A stretch of 64,000 nucleotides of DNA from Lacicoccus halitifaciens (lineage in GTDB: Bacteria; Bacillota; Bacilli; Staphylococcales; Salinicoccaceae): positions 1-64,000 of the forward strand of contig NZ_JBDZDV010000005.1 of assembly GCF_040544485.1 (NCBI RefSeq), given 5' to 3'. Positions 6,977 through 16,603 of the stretch are shown here, in pieces. Numbering within the stretch: position 1 is the stretch's first letter; every line of letters starts with the position of its first letter. Position numbers and translations under genes: made by a program. The notes under the pieces were generated by a model. The model was not told where the DNA came from, ran no database searches, and worked only from the letters and a program-made list of their open reading frames with translations.

Positions 6977-9900
6977 TTAATAAATGTTCATCTTCTCCGC
7001 ATCATCTGCGGCGATGATTGTCCTGCCGTAAAATGCATTCAGTTCAGCGTCCTCTTTTGAATCTTTCATGTTGATGCCGTGACGAATCTTCTGCTGCATC
7101 GCCTTGTATTCAGACGGGATGACTTTGATGATGCGGACGGTTCCCGCCTCCAGGTCATCCAACGCCCTTTTCGCCTTATGGCTGTCCGTGAAGTAAAGAT
7201 GTGCAAATAAAAGATTCTTCACCTCGGAAATCTCATCGGCGTCATCCACATGACTCACTTCGATTGTTTCGGTGTTCATCCCGACCATGTTTTCACCTAT
7301 TGGACGGTTGTTGATGATATAGGCGATACCGCCGCTCATGCCGGCAGCAAAGTTCTTGCCTGTATCACCGAGGATCACCACACGTCCGCCGGTCATATAT
7401 TCAAGCCCGTGGTCACCGATGCCCTCGACGACGACTTCCGCACCGCTGTTCCTTACAGCAAAACGTTCACCCGCCCTGCCGTTTATGAACATCTGGCCAC
7501 CTGTGGCCCCGTACAGGCAGACGTTGCCGACGATGATTTCATGGCTGCGGCCCGTGTTCGGTGCAGTCACGGTGATCCGCCCGCCGGACAGGCCTTTCCC
7601 GACATAATCGTTCAAGTCACCGGTATGGTGCAGCGTCAGGGCTTCCGGGATGAATGCCCCGTAGCTCTGGCCGCCGTGGCCGGTCGTATTCACCGTATAA
7701 TGGTCGTGCTCAAGTCCGCCGAGACCGAACCTTGCAGTGATTTCACTGCCGAGCCTTGTCCCGATGTCCCTGTGTCTGTTCGTCACCTGATATGCCGCTT
7801 CAAATGACGCGCCTTCATCCAGGCTGTCCCCGAACTCCGGCAGGATCATTCCTTCATCAAGCGAATGTTCGAATGGATGTTTCTGGCTGATCTTTTTAAT
7901 CCTGTCGCCTTCGATATGGGTGAGCAGCGGCTCAAGATCGAGGTCGCTCATGCGGTGGCGGGCGGCTTTTGCGTGATCCACCTCCAAGAGTTCCACGGCC
8001 CCGACCAGTTCATCCATTGTCTGGAGGCCGAGTTCACTTAATATCCCCCTGATATCTTCAGCGATGAAATTCATGAAATTGACGACGTGGTCAGCCTTGC
8101 CTTCAAATAATTTGCGCAGCTCACCGTTCTGGGTGGCGATTCCCACAGGGCATGTATCTTTATGGCACACCCTCATCATAATGCAGCCCATCACCACGAG
8201 CGGGGCCGTCGCAAATGCATACTCTTCCGCCCCGAGTGCCGCAGCTATTGCCACATCCCGTCCGGTCATCAGCTTGCCGTCGGTTTCAAGCGTCACCCTG
8301 GAGCGCAGCCCGTTCAGCATCAAAGTCTGATGCGCCTCGGCAAGGCCGAGTTCCCACGGGAGGCCGGTATGCTGGATGCTTGTAAGCGGCGAAGCACCTG
8401 TGCCGCCGTCGAATCCGCTGATGACGATTTTATCGGCATATGCCTTGGCCACGCCTGCAGCAATCGTGCCGACCCCGTCTTTTGCCACGAGTTTCACCGA
8501 AATATCGGCTTTCCTGTTCGCATTCTTCAAGTCATGTATCAGCTGCGCCAAATCCTCAATACTGTAAATATCGTGATGCGGCGGCGGTGAAATCAGCCCC
8601 ACCCCCGGAGTTGAATTCCTCGTCTCTGCAATCCAAGGGTACACTTTCTCACCCGGCAGCTGTCCACCTTCGCCCGGCTTTGCGCCCTGGGCCACTTTAA
8701 TCTGAATTTCTTCCGCACTGTTCAAATATTCACTGTTTACCCCAAAACGTCCGGATGCGACCTGTTTGATCGCACTGTTGTAATTTTTCCCGTCCTTATC
8801 CACCCCGAAGCGGTTCGGGTTCTCCCCGCCCTCGCCGCTGTTGGATCTGCCGCCGATCCTGTTCATCGCTTCGGCGAGCGTCCGGTGTGCCTCTTCCGAC
8901 AATGAGCCGTAACTCATCGCCCCGGTCTTGAAGCGCCTGACTATATTTTCAGCAGGCTCGACCTTCTCGATCGCGATTGCCCTTTTGTTTTTGAATTTCA
9001 ATAAATGCCGGATGCTCGAATGATGGCCTTCATTCATGTAGTTTTTATACTCCTCATATTTTTCCCGGTCCCCGGTCATGCACGCTTCACGCAGCAGCCT
9101 GATCGAAGTCGGGTTGATGACGTGGTGTTCGCCCTGCTGCCTCCACTGGAACCTGCTGCCGGACTCGAGGTATTCCAGGCTCACGTCTTGCATCTCCTTC
9201 GTGTTCCTGTCGATATCCTCTATGGAGGCACCTCCTATTTTGGAAGCGGCGCCGCCGAAGTATTTCTCCATCACATCACGGGAGATGCCCACCGCTTCAA
9301 ATATCTGTGCACCATGGTAGCTCTGCACGGTGGAGATGCCCATCTTGGCCATGACTTTGATGAGTCCTGCGGTGAGTCCTTTATTGTAATCGTCCGCCGC
9401 TTCTGCACCGCCTGCAGCCCTGATTGTCTCTTGGGCGATGTACGGCTCGACCGCATTGGCACCGAAGCCGATCAGGGCTGCCACATGATGGACTTCACGG
9501 ACTTCCCCAGACTTGATGACGATGCTCGTCCCCGTCCTCTTATCCGCCTTTATCAGAGCCTGGTGCACGGCACTGGTGACGAGCAGTGAGGGCATGACGT
9601 AAAGCGCCTCATCCTCGAGCACCAATTCATCGGTCAGTACGATGACCCCATGGTGCGCCGCGACCATCACCGCCTCCTTCATCAGATTCTCCAGCGCCTT
9701 TTCAAGCGAACCGTTATATGTGATGTCGATCTTCTTCACACCGAGTGCTTTGACGTCCGACCGGTCATACACACGCTCATGAATCACCGGTGATTCCAGC
9801 TGCACCCGTTTCAGTACATCCTCCCCGGGCCGTATGAGGTGCCCTTCTCCGCCAAGATAGGTGATTTCACTCGTCACCACTTTTTCCCTGTAGGAATCAA

Positions 9901-11440
9901 GCGGCGGATTCGTCACCTGGGCAAAATGCTGCTTGAAATAGTCGAACAGCAATTTCGGCCTGGCCGATAAAAATGCAAGCGGCATATCGAATCCCATCGC
10001 CCCGACCGGATCTTTTCCCTCACGCTGCAAAGGCAGCATGTATTTCTCAATATCTTCCTTCGTGTAGCCGAAACGTATCAGGATGCGCTCAAGCTGTGCC
10101 TTATCTACCGGCGTGCTTTCGGCATCGGATGTTTGCGGCTCTTCCGCCTTCCTCCCGGCGAGCCATTTGCCGTACGGCCTTTTGGCTGCGATCGCCGCTT
10201 TCAGTTCATCATTTTCTATGATCCTTGATGAATCGAAATCCACAAGCAGCAGTTTACCCGGGCTGAGCTGTCCTTTATATATGATATGGTCTTCATCAAC
10301 ATCGATGACGCCGACTTCTGAAGAGTAGATGATTTCATTTTCATCGGTGACGTAATACCTGCCGGGTCTCAGGCCGTTGCGGTCTGTAAGCGCCCCGATT
10401 TTATGATTGTCGCAGAAGCTGATCATCGTCGGGCCATCCCACGGCTCCATGATGTAGCTGTGGAATTCATAAAAATCCTTCACTGCAGGATCATCGAAAT
10501 CCTGATATTTCCACGGCTCCGGTATCATGATCATCGCCGCTTCCTCCGGCGGCATGACAAGGCTCAGGAATTCCAGCACGTTGTCGACGATCGCGGAATC
10601 ACTGCCGCTCTCATCGATGATTTCAGATATCCTTTCACCCTTTTCACCGTAGACATCTGCGAGCCACTGCCTGGTGCGTGCGCGCATCCAGTTGGCATTA
10701 CCTTTGATCGTGTTGATCTCACCGTTATGCATCAGCAGCCTGTTCGGATGGGCACGCGCCCAGCTCGGGAAAGTGTTCGTGCTGAACCTCGAGTGGACCG
10801 AACCGAATTTTGAAACGTATTCTGGATTGCTGAGGTCGACATAAAAAGTCTTGATCTGCGCAGCCCTGAGCCAGCCCTTGTAGACGATGGTCTCATTCGA
10901 GAAGGAAGAGACATAATGTTCCACCAGGCGGCTGTCGAGGTCCTGCTCGATCATCTTCCTTAAGAAGTATAAATCGAGCGCTTCATGGCAGTCTGTGATC
11001 ACCTGGATGAACTGTGGCATCGCTTCGCTGACCACATCCGCAACTGCGGATGCGTCCACAGGCACATCCCGGAACGCGATCAGCTCGTGGCCCTCCCCGG
11101 CGACCGTCCCGCGCACCGTCTCCTTGAATTCATCAAGGGATGCACTGTGATCAACCATATACATCCCGACCGAGTAACGTCCGAAATCCGGAAGCTCCGG
11201 ATATTCCGACTTCAAAAGGTCATGCGGGATTTCCGTCATGATGCCCGCACCGTCCCCCGTCATGCCGTCGGAACCGATGCCGCCCCTGTGGTCGAGCCTG
11301 ACCAGCATCTCCAATGATTTCAGTACTATGTCGTGAGACCTTTTATTGTCCATATTTGCATAAAATCCGATGCCGCAGGCATCATGTTCATTTCTCGCGT
11401 CGTACAGGCCGTGCTGCTTCACTTTTTGGAATAAGCTCAT
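6977..11440 (-). CDS. gltB: Glutamate synthase large subunit
   Basis: 1487 residues, the full family length. A class II glutaminase domain starts after a propeptide, with the catalytic Cys at about residue 22 (HDACGIGFYA). The central and FMN-binding synthase domains follow (GGRSNSGEGGENP, AKPGEGGQLPG, SGFDGGTGASPL), then the [3Fe-4S] cysteines in MRVCHKDTCPVGIAT, and the C-terminal beta-helix. It makes two glutamates from glutamine and 2-oxoglutarate. The ATG at 11440 is preferred: the upstream GTG in frame is part of the Shine-Dalgarno AGAGGTG. It is divergent from gltC, which probably activates it. Confidence 0.95.
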   Translation of the reverse strand: MSLFQKVKQHGLYDARNEHDACGIGFYANMDNKRSHDIVLKSLEMLVRLDHRGGIGSDGMTGDGAGIMTEIPHDLLKSEYPELPDFGRYSVGMYMVDHSASLDEFKETVRGTVAGEGHELIAFRDVPVDASAVADVVSEAMPQFIQVITDCHEALDLYFLRKMIEQDLDSRLVEHYVSSFSNETIVYKGWLRAAQIKTFYVDLSNPEYVSKFGSVHSRFSTNTFPSWARAHPNRLLMHNGEINTIKGNANWMRARTRQWLADVYGEKGERISEIIDESGSDSAIVDNVLEFLSLVMPPEEAAMIMIPEPWKYQDFDDPAVKDFYEFHSYIMEPWDGPTMISFCDNHKIGALTDRNGLRPGRYYVTDENEIIYSSEVGVIDVDEDHIIYKGQLSPGKLLLVDFDSSRIIENDELKAAIAAKRPYGKWLAGRKAEEPQTSDAESTPVDKAQLERILIRFGYTKEDIEKYMLPLQREGKDPVGAMGFDMPLAFLSARPKLLFDYFKQHFAQVTNPPLDSYREKVVTSEITYLGGEGHLIRPGEDVLKRVQLESPVIHERVYDRSDVKALGVKKIDITYNGSLEKALENLMKEAVMVAAHHGVIVLTDELVLEDEALYVMPSLLVTSAVHQALIKADKRTGTSIVIKSGEVREVHHVAALIGFGANAVEPYIAQETIRAAGGAEAADDYNKGLTAGLIKVMAKMGISTVQSYHGAQIFEAVGISRDVMEKYFGGAASKIGGASIEDIDRNTKEMQDVSLEYLESGSRFQWRQQGEHHVINPTSIRLLREACMTGDREKYEEYKNYMNEGHHSSIRHLLKFKNKRAIAIEKVEPAENIVRRFKTGAMSYGSLSEEAHRTLAEAMNRIGGRSNSGEGGENPNRFGVDKDGKNYNSAIKQVASGRFGVNSEYLNSAEEIQIKVAQGAKPGEGGQLPGEKVYPWIAETRNSTPGVGLISPPPHHDIYSIEDLAQLIHDLKNANRKADISVKLVAKDGVGTIAAGVAKAYADKIVISGFDGGTGASPLTSIQHTGLPWELGLAEAHQTLMLNGLRSRVTLETDGKLMTGRDVAIAAALGAEEYAFATAPLVVMGCIMMRVCHKDTCPVGIATQNGELRKLFEGKADHVVNFMNFIAEDIRGILSELGLQTMDELVGAVELLEVDHAKAARHRMSDLDLEPLLTHIEGDRIKKISQKHPFEHSLDEGMILPEFGDSLDEGASFEAAYQVTNRHRDIGTRLGSEITARFGLGGLEHDHYTVNTTGHGGQSYGAFIPEALTLHHTGDLNDYVGKGLSGGRITVTAPNTGRSHEIIVGNVCLYGATGGQMFINGRAGERFAVRNSGAEVVVEGIGDHGLEYMTGGRVVILGDTGKNFAAGMSGGIAYIINNRPIGENMVGMNTETIEVSHVDDADEISEVKNLLFAHLYFTDSHKAKRALDDLEAGTVRIIKVIPSEYKAMQQKIRHGINMKDSKEDAELNAFYGRTIIAADDAEKMNIY

Positions 11441-11509
11441 CCGTGTCACCTCTGATTCAGAATATTTCTATAAGTCATTATTATCCACGGATATTTCTAT
11501 ACAATCAAT

Positions 11510-11533
11510 ATATCAATGATATAATATTGATAT
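11510..11533. promoter_or_regulatory. Inverted repeat in the gltB/gltC intergenic region (candidate GltC site)
   Basis: ATATCAAT (11510-11517) and ATTGATAT (11526-11533) form a perfect 8-bp inverted repeat around GATATAAT. It lies 24 bp before the gltC start and about 70 bp upstream of gltB, the usual place for a LysR-type regulator site. Assignment to GltC is inferred from position. Confidence 0.5.
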
Positions 11534-11556
11534 CAAAATGAGATGGGTTGGATTTT

Positions 11557-12438
11557 ATGGAGATCAGACAATTGGTTTATTTTACCGAGACCGCCCGGCT
11601 GCAGCATATGACGGAAGCTGCAGCAGTGCTGAATGTCGCGCAATCCGCACTGTCCAGGCAGATCGGCCTGCTTGAAAGTGACCTCGGCATCAAGCTGTTC
11701 AGGCGGGAAGGCAGGAATATCACCCTGACTGAAGACGGGAGGGAATTTTATGAAGATGCCTTAAAGATTCTTGAAGCGGTGGACAGAACGAGGGAGAAGA
11801 TTTCTGAGAATAAAATGAAAAGCAGGCAGTCGCTGAATATCCATGTCACCAAATCCGATATGACTTCTAAAATTCTGCACACGTTCCAGAGCATACTCGG
11901 GGAACACTCCGATATTGATTTCAATATTGAAACGCTCGATGAAGATGTGATAGAAGAGAAGCTGAATGACGGCTCCCTGGACATCGCGATTTCAACGGAG
12001 AGATTCCATGGTGAAAGCATCAGGAGTGCACTGCTTTTTGACCAAAACTACTATTATATATTCAAGGAAAGCGGCAAAGTGAATCTGCCCGTAAAAGCGT
12101 CCATGAACGAACTTGAGGATTTCCCCCTGCTTGTGATGGATCCCCTTCTGGATATGAAGAAACATTTCAAAAATGCTTCCATCCTGAATGTGAACGACCC
12201 GGCCATCGTACAACACCTCCTCATCCATCACCCCTACATCGCCGTACTCACCCATGAGGAATGCAGGATGTTGAAATATAACTATCCGAAGTTCACCGTC
12301 CATAATCTGGAGCATCTGAACATCAGGCAGCCCCTGTATGCAAGCATCCCTGCAGAAAGCGCAAAACCTTTTGCGGAGGCATGGTACAGCCGTCTGAAAG
12401 ATGAATTCTCCTCATTCACGGACAGGATGATGCATTAA
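11557..12438 (+). CDS. gltC: LysR-family activator of glutamate synthase (GltC-like)
   Basis: 293 residues. The N-terminal winged helix-turn-helix (MEIRQLVYFTETARLQHMTE, then AQSALSRQIGLLESDLGIKLFRRE) is typical of GltC. The effector-binding domain covers about residues 90-290. In B. subtilis GltC activates gltAB when 2-oxoglutarate is high and glutamate low. The divergent position next to gltB supports the same role. The ATG at 11557 gives the canonical MEIRQL start; an upstream in-frame TTG at 11548 is less likely. The gene ends in a strong terminator shared with mag. Confidence 0.88.
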   Translation: MEIRQLVYFTETARLQHMTEAAAVLNVAQSALSRQIGLLESDLGIKLFRREGRNITLTEDGREFYEDALKILEAVDRTREKISENKMKSRQSLNIHVTKSDMTSKILHTFQSILGEHSDIDFNIETLDEDVIEEKLNDGSLDIAISTERFHGESIRSALLFDQNYYYIFKESGKVNLPVKASMNELEDFPLLVMDPLLDMKKHFKNASILNVNDPAIVQHLLIHHPYIAVLTHEECRMLKYNYPKFTVHNLEHLNIRQPLYASIPAESAKPFAEAWYSRLKDEFSSFTDRMMH

Positions 12439-12440
12439 AA

Positions 12441-12477
12441 AAAGAGCTGGAATCTCATATTGAGATTCCAGCTCTTT
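12441..12477. terminator. Bidirectional terminator between gltC and mag
   Basis: Perfect 17-bp stem AAAGAGCTGGAATCTCA / TGAGATTCCAGCTCTTT with a 3-nt TAT loop. The right arm runs into the mag stop codon. A and T tracts flank both sides. Confidence 0.9.
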
Positions 12478-13100
12478 CATTTCCAGCCTTTGTTTGCGGC
12501 GGCCTTACCTTTGAACCTGCTGACATGCGGGTTGCCTTCCACGATGAACCTGTAAGGGTAATCCACCGCTTCTTCCTTGTTGTCGATGCCGATCCTCGGT
12601 GTCGCCAGGATATTGCCGGGCGTCCTGCCATGCCTGACGATCAGGACATCATTGTTCAGTTCCATGCCGTTGTGCGCGCCCCGTGTAATGCCGAGCGATT
12701 TCGTGAGCTTGCCGGGCCCGTCGGTCAGGTTGATGTCCCTCCCGCGCCGCTCCTTCATCACATCGATGCCCATGTTCGGTTCAACCGCACGGATCAAAAT
12801 TCCTTCCGGCTCACCTTCAGTGGTGAGGAAGTTCATGCAGTTGTGCCCGTGCATCGTGTAGACATATATATGGCCGTACGGCTTATACATCATTTCATTC
12901 TTCTTGTTCCGCCTGCCGCCGAAAGTATGCGCCGCCTTATCATTCACGCCGAGATAGGCTTCCACTTCGGTGATGAACCCGCTGGTCACCTCATCACCGA
13001 CTCTGGTGATGATTTCAAGACCGAGCAGCCTTTTTGCCGCATTTAACGTATCCGTTTTTAAAAAACTGATATCCACATCGGATTGAAATTTATCTGTCAT
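12477..13100 (-). CDS. DNA-3-methyladenine glycosylase (AAG/MPG family)
   Basis: 207 residues, matching the family of about 200. It has the AAG core: LLGLEIITRV, ITEVEAYLGVNDKAAHTFGG with the catalytic Glu in TEVEAY, MYKPYGHIYVYTMHGHNCMN, and DGPGKLTKSLGI. It removes alkylated purines such as 3-methyladenine and hypoxanthine from DNA by flipping the base out. It begins 11 nt after the upstream ABC exporter gene with AAGGTGA, so the two genes are probably one transcript. Its C-terminal basic tail (KGKAAANKGWK) is normal. Confidence 0.92.
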   Translation of the reverse strand: MTDKFQSDVDISFLKTDTLNAAKRLLGLEIITRVGDEVTSGFITEVEAYLGVNDKAAHTFGGRRNKKNEMMYKPYGHIYVYTMHGHNCMNFLTTEGEPEGILIRAVEPNMGIDVMKERRGRDINLTDGPGKLTKSLGITRGAHNGMELNNDVLIVRHGRTPGNILATPRIGIDNKEEAVDYPYRFIVEGNPHVSRFKGKAAANKGWK

Positions 13101-13111
13101 TATGAATCACC

Positions 13112-14848
13112 TTATAAGTTTTGAATGCTGTAGAGATCGTAATAGTCTCCCTGCCTGCTCATCAGTTCATTGTGCGTGCCGGATTCGACCACTTCCCCGT
13201 TGCTCAGGACATGGATCTTATCTGCATGGGTCACCGTCGATAACCTGTGGGCGACGATGACGGTCGTGCGTTCTGCGGATAATTTGAGCAGCGTTTCCTG
13301 GATGATGCTTTCACTCTCCAGATCCAGTGCACTGGTTGCTTCATCCAGTATGAGGATTGGCGGATTCTTCAGGAATACCCTGGCAATCGCGATGCGCTGT
13401 TTCTGGCCGCCCGACAATTTGACGCCCCGTTCACCGACCTCTGTATCGTATCCATTCTCGAGCATCATGATGAAATCATGTGCATTCGCATGCTTCGCCG
13501 CTTCGACGACTTCCTCATCCGTCGCATCCGGACGGGCAAGGAGGATGTTTTCTTTGACCGTCTCCGAGAACAGGACGTTTTCCTGCATGACGATGCCGAT
13601 CTGGTTCCTGAGCGAGGACACCGTGAAATCCCGGATGTCCGTACCGTCAAGCGTGATGCTGCCCTCGGTGACATCATAAAATCTCGGTATGAGGTTCACA
13701 AGCGTCGACTTTCCGCCGCCGCTCATGCCGACGAAGGCGACCGTCTCCCCGCTGTTGATGTCGAGGTTCAGGTTTTTCAGCACCTGCCGGCCTTCATCGC
13801 TATATCTGAAACCGGCGTTGTTGAATCTGAGGTTCCCATCCGTCGATTCCATTTCCACTGCACCCGGTTTATCCGTCACATCATACTTCTGATCGAAGAG
13901 CTGGAACACACGGTCCATCGAGGCGATGCTCTGTGTGAGCGCCGTCGATGAGGAGACGAGGCGGCGCAGCGGGCCGTAAAGCAGATCGAGATAGGCGATG
14001 AATGCCGCGAGCGTACCGACGGTCAGATTGCCCTGGATCACCTGGTAGGCACCGAAGCCGATGACAAGGAGCGGACCGATGTCGGTGATGGTGTTGACCA
14101 CCATGAAACTGCGGGCTGTCCACTTGGCATGAGTCGTCGCTTTTTCAAGGAAATTGCCGTTCCTCTCATTGAAGCGCCCGGCTTCATTCTCCTCCACCGC
14201 AAAGCTTTTGATGACATTGATGCCCTGGATCCTTTCATGCAGGTATCCCTGGACTTCCGCCAGCGCCTGTGAACGTCTGCGGGTGTACATGCGCAGCCTT
14301 CCGAAGAAGAACCACACTCCGAAAATGTAGAGCGGGAATATGATCATTGCGACAAGCGTCAGCTGGCCGTGGAGGCTGAACATGATCGCAAGGGCGATCA
14401 GGATGGTCGCAAGGTCCAGCCATATGTTCATCAGACCCGTCATTATGAAGTCCTTGGTCTGCTCCACATCGTTGATGACCCGCGAAATGATTTCGCCGAC
14501 TTTATTGTTCGAATAGTACTTGGCACTCAGCATCTGCAGATGTCCGTATAATTTCTTGCGGATATCATACAAGATCTTATTGCTCGTCCACTGTGCCAGA
14601 TACTGCCTGAAGTATTCGACCGGCGGCCTGATGATCACGAATATGAATGCGAAAACGAGCAGTATCTGTATCAGCATCGTGATCCGTTCATCTGTACCGA
14701 GCCCTTCAGGCATGATGATATCATCGATTGTGTACCTGATTAAAAGTGGAATAAGGAGCGGAATACCGAATTTCAGTATACCGATGATGATCGTCAGAAA
14801 TATCAGCCACATGTATGGCCGTACAAACTTCAAGTATCTTCTTATCAA
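13112..14848 (-). CDS. Homodimeric ABC multidrug exporter, SAV1866 type
   Basis: 578 residues, the same length as S. aureus Sav1866, with near-identical stretches such as RQYLAQWTSNKILYDIRKKL and VINDVEQTKDFI. Six transmembrane helices occupy about 1-320. The nucleotide-binding domain has Walker A GMSGGGKST, signature LSGGQKQRIAIAR, Walker B PILILDEATS and H-loop VAHRL. It exports amphipathic drugs or lipids as a homodimer. The start is TTG at 14848, seven nt after AAGGAGG. It lies downstream of ntdp but behind a terminator, so it probably has its own promoter. Confidence 0.94.
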   Translation of the reverse strand: MIRRYLKFVRPYMWLIFLTIIIGILKFGIPLLIPLLIRYTIDDIIMPEGLGTDERITMLIQILLVFAFIFVIIRPPVEYFRQYLAQWTSNKILYDIRKKLYGHLQMLSAKYYSNNKVGEIISRVINDVEQTKDFIMTGLMNIWLDLATILIALAIMFSLHGQLTLVAMIIFPLYIFGVWFFFGRLRMYTRRRSQALAEVQGYLHERIQGINVIKSFAVEENEAGRFNERNGNFLEKATTHAKWTARSFMVVNTITDIGPLLVIGFGAYQVIQGNLTVGTLAAFIAYLDLLYGPLRRLVSSSTALTQSIASMDRVFQLFDQKYDVTDKPGAVEMESTDGNLRFNNAGFRYSDEGRQVLKNLNLDINSGETVAFVGMSGGGKSTLVNLIPRFYDVTEGSITLDGTDIRDFTVSSLRNQIGIVMQENVLFSETVKENILLARPDATDEEVVEAAKHANAHDFIMMLENGYDTEVGERGVKLSGGQKQRIAIARVFLKNPPILILDEATSALDLESESIIQETLLKLSAERTTVIVAHRLSTVTHADKIHVLSNGEVVESGTHNELMSRQGDYYDLYSIQNL

Positions 14849-14870
14849 TGGGAATCCTCCTTAACATTCG

Positions 14871-14898
14871 AAAAACCAATCAACCGGGTTGATTGGTT
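14871..14898 (-). terminator. Terminator after ntdp
   Basis: On the minus strand AACCAATCAAC / GTTGATTGGTT forms an 11-bp stem with a CCG loop, followed by TTT. It overlaps the ntdp stop codon and precedes the ABC exporter gene. Confidence 0.75.
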
Positions 14899-15443
14899 CA
14901 GTATGACTTGAAGTCATTATTGAAGCGATTTTGCCAGACTTTGATGAAATCGGGCGCAAAAGGCCCTTTTTTACGTTCTATCCATTGCTGCAGCACATCG
15001 ACATTTCTTTTCAGGATGGCGTCGATGTCCTCTGAATATCCCATGCGTTCCTTGTGCAGATGGTATTCATCCTCATCCAGCAGATGGTACTTGCCGTCCG
15101 GATACACTTTTATATCCAGGTCATAATCGATATACTTGATCGCCTCGCCGTCATAGACATAGGGCGAAGACAGGTTGCAGTAGTAATAGACGCCGTCCTC
15201 CCGGAACATGCATATCACATTGAACCAGTATTCCGTATGGAAATAAACGATCGCAGGCTCCCTTGTCACCCATGTCCTGCCATCGCTCTCGGTGACCAGC
15301 GTACGGTTGTTTCCGCCGATCACCACATGGTCCGTGCCCTTCAATATGGTCGTCTCCGACCAGACACGGTGAATGGAGCCGTCGTGCTTATAACTCTGCA
15401 CTCTGACTTTGTTGCCTTCTTTTGGTATGGATTCTACACCCAT
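14898..15443 (-). CDS. ntdp: Nucleoside tri-/diphosphatase, DUF402 (Ntdp, SA1684-like)
   Basis: 181 residues. The whole sequence follows the DUF402 protein SA1684 of S. aureus (for example SYKHDGSIHRVWSETTILKG, GGNNRTLVTESDGRTW, AIVYFHTEYWFNVICMFRED, KKGPFAPDFIKVW). These cytosolic enzymes hydrolyse nucleoside tri- and diphosphates in a metal-dependent manner; the S. aureus gene affects virulence. The ATG at 15443 is chosen because AGAGGTGGTG precedes it at good distance. The position between mutY and the SAV1866-type exporter is conserved with S. aureus. Confidence 0.92.
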   Translation of the reverse strand: MGVESIPKEGNKVRVQSYKHDGSIHRVWSETTILKGTDHVVIGGNNRTLVTESDGRTWVTREPAIVYFHTEYWFNVICMFREDGVYYYCNLSSPYVYDGEAIKYIDYDLDIKVYPDGKYHLLDEDEYHLHKERMGYSEDIDAILKRNVDVLQQWIERKKGPFAPDFIKVWQNRFNNDFKSY

Positions 15444-15499
15444 ATTCCACACCACCTCTGGAGTTAATACTTTTATATTATAACACAGGGCTTTGGACT

Positions 15500-16537
15500 T
15501 TACAGGCCGCCCGCCCCGTCCGTGGCCAATTTCCTGAAGACCTTCTTCATCGCCGTGCTCATCGGCACATCCCTCACTTCATCAAGCGGCATGAAGTGTT
15601 CATTGGAAGAAGTCGTATGGAGCAGGTAGCTCTCCATATACCACACTTTATGTGTGAAGACATGCTTATCACTGCCGATATACACCTTTTTCTGATCCAG
15701 CTCCACGCCGAGCTCACTTTCTATATTCTCCATGCTCGTGTCGACATCGAACTTCGGCAGTTCGTACATCCCTTTCAACAGGTCGCCCTCCTGCCTGTAA
15801 AGGTAGATTTCCTCCCTGTCGTTCAAGATGAAATAGACATTATAGTACTCTTCTTTCTTCTTTGGCTTCTTCTTCTTTACAGGATAGTCGTGTACGGTGT
15901 TATCCCTGAATGCCTCACAGTGTTCCTGGACGGGGCATACGATGCATTTTGGCGTCCGGGGCGTGCAGACGGTCGCGCCGAGTTCCATCAGCGCCTGGTT
16001 GAAATCCCCCGCTTCAAGCGGCATCATGGATTCGATCTCTTCCTTGACGGATTTCTGCACACCCGCCTTCGTCGTATCCCTCGCATCCGCATTGAGACGT
16101 GACATGACACGGAGCACGTTGCCGTCCACAGCTGCAAGGAGATGATTGAATGCGATGCTCTGCACCGCGCCGCCGATATACGGCCCGACGCCTTTAAGTT
16201 TGAAGAATTCATCCGGATCTTCCGGGACCTCCGCCCCGTAATTTTCTTTGACTTCCCTGACCGCACTTTGGAAATTGCGGATCCTGTTGTAATATCCGAG
16301 ACCCTCCCAGTCCTTCAGGAGCGCCTCTTCATCTGCATCGGCGAGGTCGGATAACGTCGGATATTTTGTTATAAATTTCTCGAAATAGGGAATAACAGTA
16401 ATGACCTGAGTCTGTTGCAGCATGACTTCGCTGAGCCATATTTTATACGGGTCTTCCGTCTGCCGCCAGGGCAGATCCCTTTTATTTGAGTGATACCACT
16501 CGAGTAGGTTATTATTGAATGTCGATGGCTGTAACAT
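15500..16537 (-). CDS. mutY: A/G-specific adenine DNA glycosylase
   Basis: 345 residues. The HhH-GPD domain contains LSEVMLQQTQVITVIPYFEK with the catalytic Glu, the helix-hairpin-helix LKGVGPYIGGAV (about 118-129) and the catalytic Asp in AAVDGNVLRV. The [4Fe-4S] loop is present with C-X6-C-X2-C-X5-C (TVCTPRTPKCIVCPVQEHC, about 190-208). The C-terminal part (about 225-345) is the NUDIX-like domain that recognises 8-oxoguanine. It removes adenine mispaired with 8-oxoG. It is divergent from the next gene and precedes ntdp, as in S. aureus. Confidence 0.94.
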   Translation of the reverse strand: MLQPSTFNNNLLEWYHSNKRDLPWRQTEDPYKIWLSEVMLQQTQVITVIPYFEKFITKYPTLSDLADADEEALLKDWEGLGYYNRIRNFQSAVREVKENYGAEVPEDPDEFFKLKGVGPYIGGAVQSIAFNHLLAAVDGNVLRVMSRLNADARDTTKAGVQKSVKEEIESMMPLEAGDFNQALMELGATVCTPRTPKCIVCPVQEHCEAFRDNTVHDYPVKKKKPKKKEEYYNVYFILNDREEIYLYRQEGDLLKGMYELPKFDVDTSMENIESELGVELDQKKVYIGSDKHVFTHKVWYMESYLLHTTSSNEHFMPLDEVRDVPMSTAMKKVFRKLATDGAGGL

Positions 16538-16603
16538 ACTGATTTTCCTTTAACAAATTGATTTTTATCTTTCAATGATATCATACTGACTGGAGGCATA
16601 ACT

